Positions 52,901 through 62,181 of a stretch of 64,000 nt of DNA are shown piece by piece. Source of the DNA: Sphingobacterium sp. LZ7M1. Its GTDB lineage: Bacteria > Bacteroidota > Bacteroidia > Sphingobacteriales > Sphingobacteriaceae. The DNA lies in assembly GCF_024296865.1 (NCBI RefSeq), contig NZ_CP101134.1, forward strand, positions 372,001-436,000. Direction: 5' to 3'. Under the pieces are notes generated by a model. That model was not told where the DNA came from. It did not search any database and was given only the letters and a program-made list of their open reading frames with translations. The first letter of the stretch is position 1; every line of letters starts with the position of its first letter. Position numbers and translations under genes: made by a program.

Positions 52901-52927
52901 AAGGTAAGAAACACATTTGAAGCATAA
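49916..52927 (+). CDS. actB: Alternative complex III subunit ActB (iron-sulfur protein)
   Basis: 1003 residues. An unusual internal Tat-type segment, TPRRDFLKALGFGLGAVTL, precedes LAAC (Cys68), a possible lipid-anchoring cysteine. The first 700 residues resemble a molybdopterin oxidoreductase that has lost its cofactor. The C-terminal part (from about residue 750) is ferredoxin-like with cysteine clusters CTGCGSCIVAC, CQHCEHAPCETVCP, CFGTRYCANNCP and CSMC with CQAAC. In characterised complexes these carry three [4Fe-4S] and one [3Fe-4S] cluster. ActB relays electrons from the quinol site to ActA. Confidence 0.95.
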   Translation: MESNKKYWKGLEELNQTPAFVEGSKSEFAEPIPVEDVLNEAGLSTKTPRRDFLKALGFGLGAVTLAACNRTPIHKAVPYIIKPEEVTPGVPNFYASSFNGQSVIVRTREGRPISLEANPNAVGLNQGTDASTSASVLDLYDMSKLQNPQIGGKDVDWAKLDQAVVDALNKAQAAGKQITIVSNTINSPSSLAAIAAFAAKYPATQHVQVDAVSYSGIIEANRASFGKAVVPSYHFDKAQVVVSVAADFLGTWVAGEEHTQDYIKNRDYKSLKGGKMSRHIQFESGLSMTGSNADVRIAIKPSEEGAVLISLYNAITGQSVAGGTNNAKAKTAIALAAKELVNSKGSSVVVAGSNDTNVQALANAINTALGAYGSIIDLDNFSKQHQGSDSAFQTFLTAAKAGQVGVAIFWNSNPVYDYYKADDVKAAISKIGYTVSLGDRADETSSELKAIATNNTFLESWGDASAKEGLFTIVQPTINPVFNTRQAEQSLINWAGVNKPIHDFVKENWETNILAGTGKVWKDVLQQGFIYKGSNTGSSYSANVDVNAIAAAITNDAKRVAGGVELKIYESPNIRDGRWANNAYLQELPDPVSKVTWDNFAAINPADAEELGVKETGKVTVEANGYKVDLPVLLQPGQARGTVSVAIGYGRTKVGKAGNNVGVNAYPFASLVNGTIQFAAKASISKASGIYELAQTQTHHTIEGRNIIRETTFANYLKDPNSESGRFSDTHQTYDLWNKFEQPGHRWVMAIDLNACTGCGSCIVACNVENNVPVVGRDEVRRRREMHWLRIDRYYTLNTGEGKLTKEKEIAKAAGYDYEDVSVVYQPMLCQHCEHAPCETVCPVLATVHSSEGLNHMAYNRCFGTRYCANNCPYKVRRFNWFNYWNDSRFDNYLNNEFTQLVLNPDVTTRSRGVMEKCSMCIQRIQAGKLQAKVENRKVKDGDIKMACQAACSANAIIFGDANDPESEVSKALRNERVYYVLEEINVQPNIGYMTKVRNTFEA

Positions 52928-52954
52928 TTTATTCTAGACTGAAATAAAATAACT

Positions 52955-54436
52955 ATGTCATCGCATAACGAATCAATATTAAGAGAACCATTAATCACCG
53001 GCAAGGATATCACCTATGCAAAGATTACAGATGATATCTTACTTCCGGTTGAAAATAAACCAAACAAAGCGTGGTGGATCGGTTTTACCGTAGCTGCCTT
53101 AGGCGCAATGTTATGGGTTGTAAGTGTTGGATACACGTTCTGGACGGGTATCGGCGCTTGGGGATTAAACAAAACAGTAGGTTGGGCATGGGATATTACC
53201 GACTTCGTATGGTGGGTAGGTATTGGTCACGCCGGTACCTTGATCTCCGCTGTATTATTAATATTCCGTCAGAACTGGCGTAACTCCATTAACAGATCGG
53301 CTGAGGCGATGACAATCTTTGCCGTAATCTGTGCTGCTACTTATGTTGTAGCTCACATGGGTCGTCCTTGGTTGGCTTACTGGATTTTCCCATTACCAAA
53401 TCAATTTGGATCCCTATGGGTTAACTTTAACTCCCCATTGGTATGGGACGCATTTGCGATCTCTACCTATTTCACTGTATCATTAGTATTCTGGTACTGT
53501 GGTCTATTACCGGATATCGCATCGGTTCGTGACCGTGCTTCTGGTATTAAGAAAAGAGTTTATTCTATTTTATCATTTGGATGGAATGGATCGGTAAAAA
53601 CTTGGCAACGTTTTGAAATTGTTTCCTTGATCTTAGCTGGTATTTCCACACCATTAGTACTTTCTGTACACACGATCGTATCCATGGACTTTGCTACATC
53701 GGTAATTCCTGGATGGCATACGACAATCTTCCCTCCATATTTCGTTGCAGGGGCGATTTTTTCAGGCTTCGCGATGGTACAGACCTTATTGTTGATCTTA
53801 CGTAAAGTAATGAATTTTGAGGATTACATTACTATGTTCCATATTGAAGCCATGAACAAGATTATCATGACTACAGGTTCAATCGTAGGTATCGCCTATT
53901 TAACTGAGTTATTCATTGCATGGTACTCAGGTTCTGAATACGAGATGTATGCATTTGCTAACCGTATTGCTGGACCGTACGCTTGGGCTTACTGGGCGAT
54001 GATGACATGTAACGTAATTTCTCCACAGTTATTCTGGTTCAAGAAAATTCGTACAAGTATTCCTATCTCCTGGATTTTGTCTATCGTTGTGAACATCGGT
54101 ATGTGGTTTGAGCGTTTCGTAATTATCGTAACATCATTACACCGTGACTACTTACCATCATCATGGGCAATGTTCTACCCAACTTGGGTGGACGTAGGTA
54201 TCTTTGTTGGATCTATCGGGTTGTTCTTTACTTTATTCTTATTATTCCTTCGTTTCTTACCAGGTATTGCAATTGCAGAGGTTAAGTTGTTGTTGAAAAG
54301 CTCAAGCTTACAGCATAAAACTAAACTTGTACAAGAAGGTGCATTCCCTGAGGAACAAGTTGAATACTTCAGAGATTCATTGGATAAATACGATACAGTT
54401 ACAGAAACAGACATTAAGGCATTACATCAAAAATAA
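52955..54436 (+). CDS. actC: Alternative complex III subunit ActC (NrfD/PsrC-like)
   Basis: 493 residues with about ten membrane helices. SHNESILREPLITG at the N-terminus is typical of ActC. Membrane segments include AWWIGFTVAALGAMLWVVS and WVGIGHAGTLISAVLLIF. HMGRPWLAYWIFPLPNQ and VLSVHTIVSMDFATS are family blocks near the quinol site. ActC is the main menaquinol-oxidising membrane subunit. It lies 27 bases after actB and 5 bases before actD. Confidence 0.95.
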   Translation: MSSHNESILREPLITGKDITYAKITDDILLPVENKPNKAWWIGFTVAALGAMLWVVSVGYTFWTGIGAWGLNKTVGWAWDITDFVWWVGIGHAGTLISAVLLIFRQNWRNSINRSAEAMTIFAVICAATYVVAHMGRPWLAYWIFPLPNQFGSLWVNFNSPLVWDAFAISTYFTVSLVFWYCGLLPDIASVRDRASGIKKRVYSILSFGWNGSVKTWQRFEIVSLILAGISTPLVLSVHTIVSMDFATSVIPGWHTTIFPPYFVAGAIFSGFAMVQTLLLILRKVMNFEDYITMFHIEAMNKIIMTTGSIVGIAYLTELFIAWYSGSEYEMYAFANRIAGPYAWAYWAMMTCNVISPQLFWFKKIRTSIPISWILSIVVNIGMWFERFVIIVTSLHRDYLPSSWAMFYPTWVDVGIFVGSIGLFFTLFLLFLRFLPGIAIAEVKLLLKSSSLQHKTKLVQEGAFPEEQVEYFRDSLDKYDTVTETDIKALHQK

Positions 54437-54441
54437 TAGCA

Positions 54442-54978
54442 ATGAGCAATACAAAATATATACTAGGTAGTTTTGCTGATCCTGATGAAATGATGCATGG
54501 GATTGACAAGTTGCAAGCAAACAATATTAGCATTTACGACTGTTTTACTCCGATGCCAATCCACGGGATTGAGGCGAAGTTGGGGGTAAGGCCTTCAAGA
54601 TTACCCATTGCAGCATTTATTTTCGGTGCATTGGGAACAGTTTTAGGATTTAGTCTTTTGTTTTACACAATGTCCTATGACTGGCCGATGAATATTGGTG
54701 GTAAACCATCGATGCCATTGCCAAACTTTGTTCCAGTAACATTTGAGGTGACAATTTTATTATGTGCCTTGGGTATGGTTGCAACATTCTTTTTCCGTAA
54801 CCATTTATTTCCAGGCCGTGCACCACGTGTGATGGACTTGAGAGCTACGGATGATCGTTTTATTATTGCAGTAGATGCAAATGAAAATACTGACCATGCG
54901 TTGATCGATGGCTTATTGAAAGAAGCAGGAGCAGTAGAAGTTAAGTACAATGAAAGAAAATATGTTAGTTATGAATAA
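54442..54978 (+). CDS. actD: Alternative complex III subunit ActD (DUF3341)
   Basis: 178 residues with two membrane helices (about 52-74 and 100-120). YILGSFADPDEMMHGIDKL and YDCFTPMPIHGIE at the N-terminus are DUF3341 hallmarks. ActD has no cofactor and bridges the membrane subunits in known structures. Its stop codon overlaps the start of actE, indicating coupled translation. Confidence 0.94.
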   Translation: MSNTKYILGSFADPDEMMHGIDKLQANNISIYDCFTPMPIHGIEAKLGVRPSRLPIAAFIFGALGTVLGFSLLFYTMSYDWPMNIGGKPSMPLPNFVPVTFEVTILLCALGMVATFFFRNHLFPGRAPRVMDLRATDDRFIIAVDANENTDHALIDGLLKEAGAVEVKYNERKYVSYE

Positions 54979-55600
54979 AAGGAATTTTCTTGGAACTGTA
55001 TGTGTTGCTGTCGCTTTAGCAGCAGTTGTTTCTTCATGCGGAGATGGCACCACTCGCAGTGCAGGATGGGAATTCTCACGTAATATGTATGATCCAATTG
55101 CTTTTAATCCGGATCAGCCAAATAAGAATTTTAAGAATAATAGTACAGCTCAAACTCCACCTCAAGGGTCTAATCCTATCGGATTTGATCGTTTTGACTA
55201 TGGAAACTCTGTTGAAGAATATGAGCGTGCGGGATTGGAATTAAAGAACCCTTTAGTTGTCAATCCAGCTCACTTAAAAGAAGGAGAGGCTTTATACTTG
55301 ACGTACTGTGCAGTTTGTCATGGTAAAGATGGAGCAGGTGATGGTGCTATTACAAAAGATAGAGAAGTTGAGGATTCTAGAGGTAAAAGAGCTCTAGAGA
55401 ATTTCCCTCCTCCGCCATCATACCATAAATCAGCTGGAACTCCATCTTCAAGAGGAGGTCAAATGTCTGAATTGACAGATGGAAAGATTTACCATACAAT
55501 TACTTATGGATATAATGCGATGGGTTCACACGCTTCGCAACTATCGCCAGAAGAGCGTTGGAAAGTGGTAATGTATGTTCACGAATTGCAAAAAAAATAA
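54971..55600 (+). CDS. actE: Alternative complex III subunit ActE (monohaem cytochrome c lipoprotein)
   Basis: 209 residues from the ATG at 54971, which opens MNKRNFLGTVCVAVALAAVV with lipobox VSSC. In-frame ATGs at 54950 and 54962 are possible; they overlap actD by more. One CxxCH motif (CAVCHGKDGAGDG) binds haem c. A Met in GQMSEL or AMGSHASQL is the likely axial ligand. ActE is the electron exit towards the oxidase. The gene overlaps actD by 8 bases. Confidence 0.92.
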   Translation: MNKRNFLGTVCVAVALAAVVSSCGDGTTRSAGWEFSRNMYDPIAFNPDQPNKNFKNNSTAQTPPQGSNPIGFDRFDYGNSVEEYERAGLELKNPLVVNPAHLKEGEALYLTYCAVCHGKDGAGDGAITKDREVEDSRGKRALENFPPPPSYHKSAGTPSSRGGQMSELTDGKIYHTITYGYNAMGSHASQLSPEERWKVVMYVHELQKK

Positions 55601-55620
55601 TTTAACATCGAATATTATAA

Positions 55621-56856
55621 ATGGGAACTCACAATCATCATCACGATTATAATTTCAGCGAGCAATTTAAATTCGCAGGTATCGCAAAGGTCCTGAGTTT
55701 AGTTGCAATCGTTGTAGGGATAGCCGCAATTGCAATTGGCTTACTATCAAGTGACCATATAATGGTTGAGCGTACATATGCCAATTTATTATTGATGGGA
55801 TATTATTTTACTTGTGTTTGTGCAGCAGGAGCTTTTTTCGTTGCCTTACAATTAGTAACTCAATCAGCATGGTCTGCAGGTTTAATCCGTATTCCTCAGG
55901 CAATGGCTAGTATCCTTCCAATTGCTTCCGTGATTCTATTAATCATCGTAGCGTTAGGATTGAATACACATAATTTATACCACCACTGGCATGCAGATGG
56001 ATTAACTGATCCAAACAGCCCTAACTATGACAGTTTAGTTGCTGGAAAATCTGCTTTCTTAAATGTACCAGGATTCTTGATCCGTCAGATTATTTTTATG
56101 GGTAGTTATAGCATTTTTGCCTTTATCCTTGCAAAATTATCTTACAACGAGGATTTAGCAGGAGGCTTAAATTCATATAAAAAGAGCTTTAAATTATCCG
56201 CAATATTCTTGGTAATCTTCGGATTTACTACTCCAATCTGGTCATTTGATACCATTATGTCTTTAGAGGCACACTGGTTCTCTACCATGTTCGGTTGGTA
56301 CAACTTTGCAGCTATGTGGGTTAGCGGATTAGCTGCTATTACAGTTATCTTAATCTTGGTTAAGAAAGCTGGTTATATGAACTGGGTAAATGAAAACCAC
56401 TTACATGACTTAGGTAAATTAATGTTTGGTTTCTCGATTTTCTGGACTTATGTATGGTTTGCTCAATTTATGTTGATCTACTATTCAAACATTCCAGAAG
56501 AAACTGTTTATTTCTATAAACGTTGGGAACCAGAATACAAGCCATGGTTTTGGATAAATATTGTTATTAACTTTGTGGCTCCATTATTACTATTGGTAGA
56601 CCGTGACGCAAAACGTAAGCAAAACATGATGTTGTTTGTATCTATCGTATTGTTGTTAGGTCACTGGTTAGACTACTATATCATGGTAATGCCTGGTACA
56701 GTTGATGCACACCGTGGTTTTGGTTTCATTGAAATCGGTACTGCAATAGGATTTGTTGGAATCTTTACTTTCTTAGTTCTTTCGAAATTGAGCAAACATG
56801 CTTTGGTACCGAAGAACCACCCATTCTTGGATGAAAGTTTACACCACCAAATTTAA
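55621..56856 (+). CDS. actF: Alternative complex III subunit ActF (NrfD-like paralogue)
   Basis: 411 residues with about ten membrane helices, a divergent paralogue of ActC. A histidine-rich start (MGTHNHHHDYNF) precedes LSLVAIVVGIAAIAIGLLSS. Other recognisable segments are GYYFTCVCAAGAFFVALQLV, FGFTTPIWSFDTIMSLEAHW and HWLDYYIMVMPGT. It is the second proton-path-containing membrane subunit of the complex. It lies 20 bases after actE and 41 bases before ctaC, so the oxidase genes continue the operon. Confidence 0.94.
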   Translation: MGTHNHHHDYNFSEQFKFAGIAKVLSLVAIVVGIAAIAIGLLSSDHIMVERTYANLLLMGYYFTCVCAAGAFFVALQLVTQSAWSAGLIRIPQAMASILPIASVILLIIVALGLNTHNLYHHWHADGLTDPNSPNYDSLVAGKSAFLNVPGFLIRQIIFMGSYSIFAFILAKLSYNEDLAGGLNSYKKSFKLSAIFLVIFGFTTPIWSFDTIMSLEAHWFSTMFGWYNFAAMWVSGLAAITVILILVKKAGYMNWVNENHLHDLGKLMFGFSIFWTYVWFAQFMLIYYSNIPEETVYFYKRWEPEYKPWFWINIVINFVAPLLLLVDRDAKRKQNMMLFVSIVLLLGHWLDYYIMVMPGTVDAHRGFGFIEIGTAIGFVGIFTFLVLSKLSKHALVPKNHPFLDESLHHQI

Positions 56857-56897
56857 TAGAGATTAAGTTGAAATAACGTTCAAACGTGTTATAAGAG

Positions 56898-58247
56898 ATG
56901 AAGTTTAAATTACATAACAGATTTAAGTCCTTATTTGGAGGCTTATTAGCTATTAACCTATTGTTTGCTGCTCCTGCAATGGCTACCATTCAGGAACAAG
57001 CAGCTGATACAGCGAAGGTTGAGCAAGCGGCAACACCTGCAGTAACTGCAGATTCGGCTGCTGCACCAGCTGATAGTGCTGCTGCGGCGCCTGCTGCAAC
57101 AGATTCAGCTAGCGTTTCAGCATCTAGTACTTCAAGCAGCACAGTAACTCCGGCTGCTTCAACAACCAAAGAAGAGAAGAAAATTGATCCTCAGGTTTAC
57201 AAAAACTTGACTTACTATATTTTACTTTTCTTGGTTTTATGTACTGTGGTTGCAGTTATCGGAAAGGTACAGTCGATCTACGTATTGACTAAGAAAGTAA
57301 ATGGAAAATACAATCCTTTGGCAAATAATACACTACAAGCAGTTTTATTATTTGTTTTCTTGGTTGGATTTTTAGGATTTGTGTATTACGGATATGCAGT
57401 TTGGGGAAGTTGGTCATGGAGACCTGCGGCGACCGAGCATGGTAAGGATATCGATAGAATGTTTATCATCACTACAGTTATCATTACTATCGTATTAGTA
57501 TTGGTTCATATTTTATTATTGACCTTTACTTTTATCTACAGGATGCGCGCAAAACGCAAAGCATATTTCTATCCACATAACGATGCTATTGAAAGATTAT
57601 GGACAATTGTTCCAGCGGTAGTACTAACTATCTTGGTATTGTTCGGTTTCTTTACTTGGAGATCAATCACCAATATTCCGGAAGATCTAAAAAAATCAGC
57701 TTTACAGATTGAAGTTTTAGGTGAGCAGTTCATGTGGACAGTTCGTTATCCAGGAGCGGATGGTGAATTTGGAAAACGTAATTATAAATTGACTACTCCA
57801 TTGAACTCTTATGGTATAGACTATAATGATAAAACAGCTTGGGATGATGTTAAAGGGGATGAAATTGTAATTCCGGTTAACAAACCAGTTCGTTTCCACA
57901 TTATGTCAAAAGATATTATTCACTCTTTTTATATTCCTGATTTCCGTGTTCAAATCAACGCAGTACCAGGAATGACCAACTACTTCCAGTTTACACCAAC
58001 CATCACTACTGATGAGATGCGTGATAAGATGAATGATCCACAATACAACTTCGTAATGTTATGTGCGAAGATCTGTGGTGAATCTCACTACAACATGCAA
58101 AAGAATGTAAGAGTGGTTACCGAAGCTGAGTACAAGGAGTGGTTAAGCAAACAAGCTAAATTCTTCACAGAAGACCTTCAAAAAGAGTTTGCTCAAACAG
58201 AAGGAAACACTGAGAAGAATGACCGTATCGCGGCTTCAATAAATTAA
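56898..58247 (+). CDS. ctaC: Cytochrome c oxidase subunit II
   Basis: 449 residues. A signal peptide (ending AAPAMA) and an Ala/Ser/Pro-rich linker of about 60 residues precede the core. Hydrophobic helices at about 98-120, 147-170, 188-213 and 232-255 make four, two more than the classic subunit. The CuA ligands are in CAKICGESHYNM near residue 389, with the other His in IIHSFYIPDFRVQINAVPG. There is no C-terminal haem-binding CxxCH, so it is not of the caa3 type. It takes electrons from the ActE/ActA cytochromes. Confidence 0.94.
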   Translation: MKFKLHNRFKSLFGGLLAINLLFAAPAMATIQEQAADTAKVEQAATPAVTADSAAAPADSAAAAPAATDSASVSASSTSSSTVTPAASTTKEEKKIDPQVYKNLTYYILLFLVLCTVVAVIGKVQSIYVLTKKVNGKYNPLANNTLQAVLLFVFLVGFLGFVYYGYAVWGSWSWRPAATEHGKDIDRMFIITTVIITIVLVLVHILLLTFTFIYRMRAKRKAYFYPHNDAIERLWTIVPAVVLTILVLFGFFTWRSITNIPEDLKKSALQIEVLGEQFMWTVRYPGADGEFGKRNYKLTTPLNSYGIDYNDKTAWDDVKGDEIVIPVNKPVRFHIMSKDIIHSFYIPDFRVQINAVPGMTNYFQFTPTITTDEMRDKMNDPQYNFVMLCAKICGESHYNMQKNVRVVTEAEYKEWLSKQAKFFTEDLQKEFAQTEGNTEKNDRIAASIN

Positions 58248-58272
58248 ATATAACAGAGAATTTAAATAGAAT

Positions 58273-60147
58273 ATGTCAACTACAGTTATATCGCACGACG
58301 CAGCTCATCACGGATCACATGATCACCATCATGAGACCTTTTTGACGAAGTATATCTTCAGTCAAGATCATAAGATGATTGCTAAGCAGTTCTTGATCAC
58401 TGGTATCATAATGGCGGTTTTCGCTATGATCCTGTCGATTTTATTCCGTATTCAATTAGCATGGCCTGATCATGAGTTTCCAATTCTTGAGGTTTTCTTG
58501 GGAAAATGGGCTGAAGGTGGTCGAATTAGACCGGACTTCTTCCTGTCCTTGGTAACTATTCACGGTACCATGATGGTATTCTTTGTATTAACAGCAGGTC
58601 TATCAGGTACGTTCAGTAACTTATTAATCCCTTATCAATTGGGAGCTAGAGATATGGCTTCACCATTGATGAACATGTTATCATACTGGTTTTTCTTTAC
58701 CGCTTGTGTGATCATGGTTGCTTCTTTCTTCATTGAAAGTGGTCCTGCATCTGCTGGATGGACAATTTATCCTCCACTTTCTGCAGTTCCAAAAGCTATC
58801 GCAGGTTCTGGATTAGGTATGACCCTATGGTTAATTTCCATGGCTTTATTTATTGCATCACAGGTATTAGGAGGTGTTAACTATATCTCTACAGTATTGA
58901 ACATGCGTACTAAAGGAATGGAATTATGGAAAATGCCTCTTACTATTTGGGCATTCTTCTTAACAGCTATCGTTGGTTTGTTATCTTTCCCAGTTTTAGT
59001 TTCTGCAGTAGTATTATTATTCTTTGACCGTTCAGTAGGTACATCCTTCTATTTATCAGATTTAGTGGTTCAAGGTACTATCCTTCCTAACGAAGGTGGA
59101 TCTCCAATTTTGTTCCAACACTTATTCTGGTTCTTAGGACACCCTGAGGTATATATCGTAGTAATGCCTGCATTAGGTTTAACTTCTGAGGTAATTTCTA
59201 CAAACTCTCGTAAACCAATCTTTGGTTACCATGCGATGGTTTATTCCCTAGTTGGTATTACAGTTTTATCTTTCATCGTTTGGGGTCACCACATGTTCGT
59301 AACAGGTATGAGTCCATTCTTGGGAGGTGTATTTATGATTACCACCTTGATCATTGCTGTTCCTTCAGCCGTTAAGGCCTTTAACTATATTGCAACTCTA
59401 TGGAGAGGTAACATCCGTTTCACTCCTGCGATGATGTTTGCAATCGGTATGGTTTCTTTCTTCGTATCTGGAGGTTTAACAGGTTTGTACCTAGGTAACG
59501 CAGCATTAGACATCAACTTACATGATACTTATTTCGTAGTAGCTCACTTCCACTTGGTAATGGGTTCAGCATCTATCTTCGGTATGTTGTCAGGAGTTTA
59601 CCATTGGTATCCTAAGATGTTCGGACGTATGATGGACGAGCGTTTGGGTTACTTCCACTTCTGGTTGACATTCATTGGTGCTTACTTGGTATTCTTCCCA
59701 ATGCACTTTATGGGTATTGATGGGGTTCCTCGTCGTTACTATGCTTTCACTGAGTTTCCATTTATGGAAAAATGGGTATCAGTTAACTTGTTGATTACTT
59801 GGGCAGCTATCGTTTCAGCTGTTGGACAAGTTGCTTTCTTGTGGAACTTCTTCGGATCCATCTGGTGTGGAAAACGTGCTCCGCAAAACCCTTGGGATGC
59901 AAATACATTGGAGTGGACTACTCCAGTAGAACATATTCACGGAAACTGGCCAGGAGAAATCCCTACAGTATACCGTTGGCCTTATGATTACAGTAAACCT
60001 GGACATGATGCAGATTTCATTCCTCAAAGCACTCCACTTTCACAAACAATGAGCTCAAACTTATTGCATGACTGGGAAGGAAATGAAGAAGGTATTGAAG
60101 CTCAAAAGGTTTACAATCGTGAGCATAACAGAGAAGAAGAAGGGTAG
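58273..60147 (+). CDS. ctaD: Cytochrome c oxidase subunit I
   Basis: 624 residues with 12 or more membrane helices. Haem and copper ligands are clear: His in VTIHGTMMVFF (low-spin haem), GHPEVYIVVMPALG (CuB His crosslinked to Tyr, with the Glu of the D-type proton path), WGHHMFVTGM (CuB pair) and VVAHFHLVMG (haems a3 and a). These features fit an A-type haem-copper oxidase of aa3 kind. A His-rich N-terminus (HHGSHDHHHETF) is notable. A small hairpin (60143-60160) follows the stop codon. Confidence 0.97.
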   Translation: MSTTVISHDAAHHGSHDHHHETFLTKYIFSQDHKMIAKQFLITGIIMAVFAMILSILFRIQLAWPDHEFPILEVFLGKWAEGGRIRPDFFLSLVTIHGTMMVFFVLTAGLSGTFSNLLIPYQLGARDMASPLMNMLSYWFFFTACVIMVASFFIESGPASAGWTIYPPLSAVPKAIAGSGLGMTLWLISMALFIASQVLGGVNYISTVLNMRTKGMELWKMPLTIWAFFLTAIVGLLSFPVLVSAVVLLFFDRSVGTSFYLSDLVVQGTILPNEGGSPILFQHLFWFLGHPEVYIVVMPALGLTSEVISTNSRKPIFGYHAMVYSLVGITVLSFIVWGHHMFVTGMSPFLGGVFMITTLIIAVPSAVKAFNYIATLWRGNIRFTPAMMFAIGMVSFFVSGGLTGLYLGNAALDINLHDTYFVVAHFHLVMGSASIFGMLSGVYHWYPKMFGRMMDERLGYFHFWLTFIGAYLVFFPMHFMGIDGVPRRYYAFTEFPFMEKWVSVNLLITWAAIVSAVGQVAFLWNFFGSIWCGKRAPQNPWDANTLEWTTPVEHIHGNWPGEIPTVYRWPYDYSKPGHDADFIPQSTPLSQTMSSNLLHDWEGNEEGIEAQKVYNREHNREEEG

Positions 60148-60160
60148 GTTCATACCTACC
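60143..60160 (+). other. Short hairpin after ctaD
   Basis: GGTAGGT and ACCTACC pair around TCAT directly over and after the ctaD stop. There is no T-tract, so it may stabilise or attenuate the mRNA between oxidase and haem genes. Confidence 0.4.
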
Positions 60161-60195
60161 TCTCTTTATACTTTTTAATGTAAAAGGAGAGATCT

Positions 60196-61254
60196 ATGTA
60201 TCCAGCAGCTGAAAAGCGTTTTATACGGATAAATAAGATCACGATTATCGTTCTTTTCTTAGTAATAACAGCAGGAGGAGTCGTTCGGAGTACAGGTTCA
60301 GGAATGGGTTGCCCGGATTGGCCAAAATGTTTTAACAGGATTATCCCTCCAACAGATGCTTCTCAATTACCTGAAGGTTTCGAGCAGCATTATGTAGAAG
60401 GTCGCATCAAGAAGAATGAACGCTTTGCCAAAATGATCGAAGCGTTTGGATATTCGCACTTAGCAGATCAAATTCGTCACGATGAAACAATCCATGAGCA
60501 TGAAGAATTCAATGCTGTAAAAACTTGGACTGAATATATAAATCGTCTGACTGGAGTTTTAGCCGGTTTCAGTATGCTGTTTACAGCAATATATTCTTTT
60601 ACTTATTGGAAAAAGAAAAAAGCCATAGTCATATGGAGCGTTCTTAATCTTATTGTCGTTGTTATACAAGCCTGGTTAGGGTCGATTGTTGTTTCAACAA
60701 ATCTTACCCCTTGGGTCATTACCATTCACATGCTGTTGGCTTTGATAATTGTTTGTATTGCTATACAGACATATTATTGGGCGATTAAATTGCGAGACAA
60801 CTCTTTCTTGAAGAATACCAATAAAGGGTTTACATGGATCACATTGATCTCATTGGCAATTTTAGTTATTCAAGTAGTATTTGGTACTGATGTTCGGGAG
60901 ATAATCGACCATCTTAATCAACAAGGAGTACAACGTAGCGAATGGATTGATTCTATTGGGTTACCCTATGTAACGCATAGACTCTTAGCATATGTCACTT
61001 TAGCCTTGAGTGTATTTTTATATTTCAAGATAAGGTCTTCAGAATTGATCAATACGGTTCAATTCAAGTATGCGAAGATTTCATTGGTATTAGTTTGTAT
61101 CCAAATGTTGTCAGGGATAATATTGGCTAGGTTTCATGTTCCCGCAGTGGCACAAACAGTGCATTTGGTAATTGCAAGTTTATTGGTTGGTTCACAATAT
61201 TATTTATTGTTGATCCTTAACAAACCAGAGAAAGCATTATCAACAACGGTTTAG
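60196..61254 (+). CDS. ctaA: Haem A synthase
   Basis: 352 residues with eight membrane helices. GGVVRSTGSGMGCPDWPKC near the N-terminus carries the family's Gly-rich and Cys motif. His ligands are in EEFNAVKTWTEYINRLTG (shifted), VITIHMLLALI and LPYVTHRLLAYVT. The enzyme oxidises haem O to haem A for subunit I. It is placed just upstream of ctaB, so the two last haem-a steps are encoded together within the oxidase operon. Confidence 0.95.
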   Translation: MYPAAEKRFIRINKITIIVLFLVITAGGVVRSTGSGMGCPDWPKCFNRIIPPTDASQLPEGFEQHYVEGRIKKNERFAKMIEAFGYSHLADQIRHDETIHEHEEFNAVKTWTEYINRLTGVLAGFSMLFTAIYSFTYWKKKKAIVIWSVLNLIVVVIQAWLGSIVVSTNLTPWVITIHMLLALIIVCIAIQTYYWAIKLRDNSFLKNTNKGFTWITLISLAILVIQVVFGTDVREIIDHLNQQGVQRSEWIDSIGLPYVTHRLLAYVTLALSVFLYFKIRSSELINTVQFKYAKISLVLVCIQMLSGIILARFHVPAVAQTVHLVIASLLVGSQYYLLLILNKPEKALSTTV

Positions 61255-61269
61255 GGATTTATTTTGGTT

Positions 61270-62178
61270 ATGAAGGAATTTATTTCAGATTTTAACAAAC
61301 TTGTCAAGCTGAGGCTTACGCTAACAGTTGTGTTCTCTGCTTCCATTTCATTTTTGATTGGAGCAACACAGCAAGGTGATATCATCTGGTTTAATTGGGC
61401 GTTGTTGACTATTGGAGGATTTTTGGTAACAGGTGCTGCCAATGGATTTAACGAGATCATCGAAAGAGATCTTGATAAATTAATGAAGCGTACCGAAGAT
61501 AGACCATTACCTGCAGGAAGGATGACCACAGGACAGGCTTTAATTTTAAGCGTGTTCATGGGAATAGCTGGGACTTTGATCTTGGTAGAATTGAATTTTA
61601 TAGCAGGTTTACTATCTGTGTTTTCAATTTTCCTTTATGCCTTTGTCTATACACCATTAAAACAAAAATCACCAATAGCAGTGTGGGTAGGAGCGATTCC
61701 AGGAGCATTGCCACCACTAATTGGTTATTACGCTGCATTTGAATCTGCAGGATTCGGATTAGCATATGCCGAGGTAAGTGAGCAGGCAATCGTAATTACG
61801 CCATTGGTTTTGTTTACCATTCAGTTCTTCTGGCAGTTCCCACATTTCTGGGCAATTGCTTGGGTATCTGATGACGATTACAAAAGAGCAGGTTTCAGAT
61901 TGCTACCTACGACGAGGAAGGATAAATTATCAGCATGGTTCATTTTTGTTTCATGTCTGCTAATGATTCCAATTGGTTTTCTTCCGATGTATTTTGGGAT
62001 TGGCGGATGGGTATTTACCATTCTTTCCTTAATAGGAGGATTACTTTTCACCTGGTATGGTTATCAACATCTTCAAAAGATGGAGGTCAGTACAGCAAAA
62101 AAGATCATGTTTACTTCTTTTGCTTATTTGCCCTTAACTCAATTAGTGTTGTTGTTTGACTTTATACCTTTTAAATAA
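61270..62178 (+). CDS. ctaB: Protohaem IX farnesyltransferase (haem O synthase)
   Basis: 302 residues from the ATG at 61270; a TTG two codons upstream is an alternative. It is a UbiA-type prenyltransferase with nine membrane helices. The first Asp-rich motif is NEIIERDLDKLMKRTEDRP and the second appears in SDDDYKRAGFRLLPTT. It transfers farnesyl to haem B to form haem O, the substrate of CtaA. It is followed by subunit III after 3 bases. Confidence 0.95.
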   Translation: MKEFISDFNKLVKLRLTLTVVFSASISFLIGATQQGDIIWFNWALLTIGGFLVTGAANGFNEIIERDLDKLMKRTEDRPLPAGRMTTGQALILSVFMGIAGTLILVELNFIAGLLSVFSIFLYAFVYTPLKQKSPIAVWVGAIPGALPPLIGYYAAFESAGFGLAYAEVSEQAIVITPLVLFTIQFFWQFPHFWAIAWVSDDDYKRAGFRLLPTTRKDKLSAWFIFVSCLLMIPIGFLPMYFGIGGWVFTILSLIGGLLFTWYGYQHLQKMEVSTAKKIMFTSFAYLPLTQLVLLFDFIPFK

Positions 62179-62181
62179 AAA

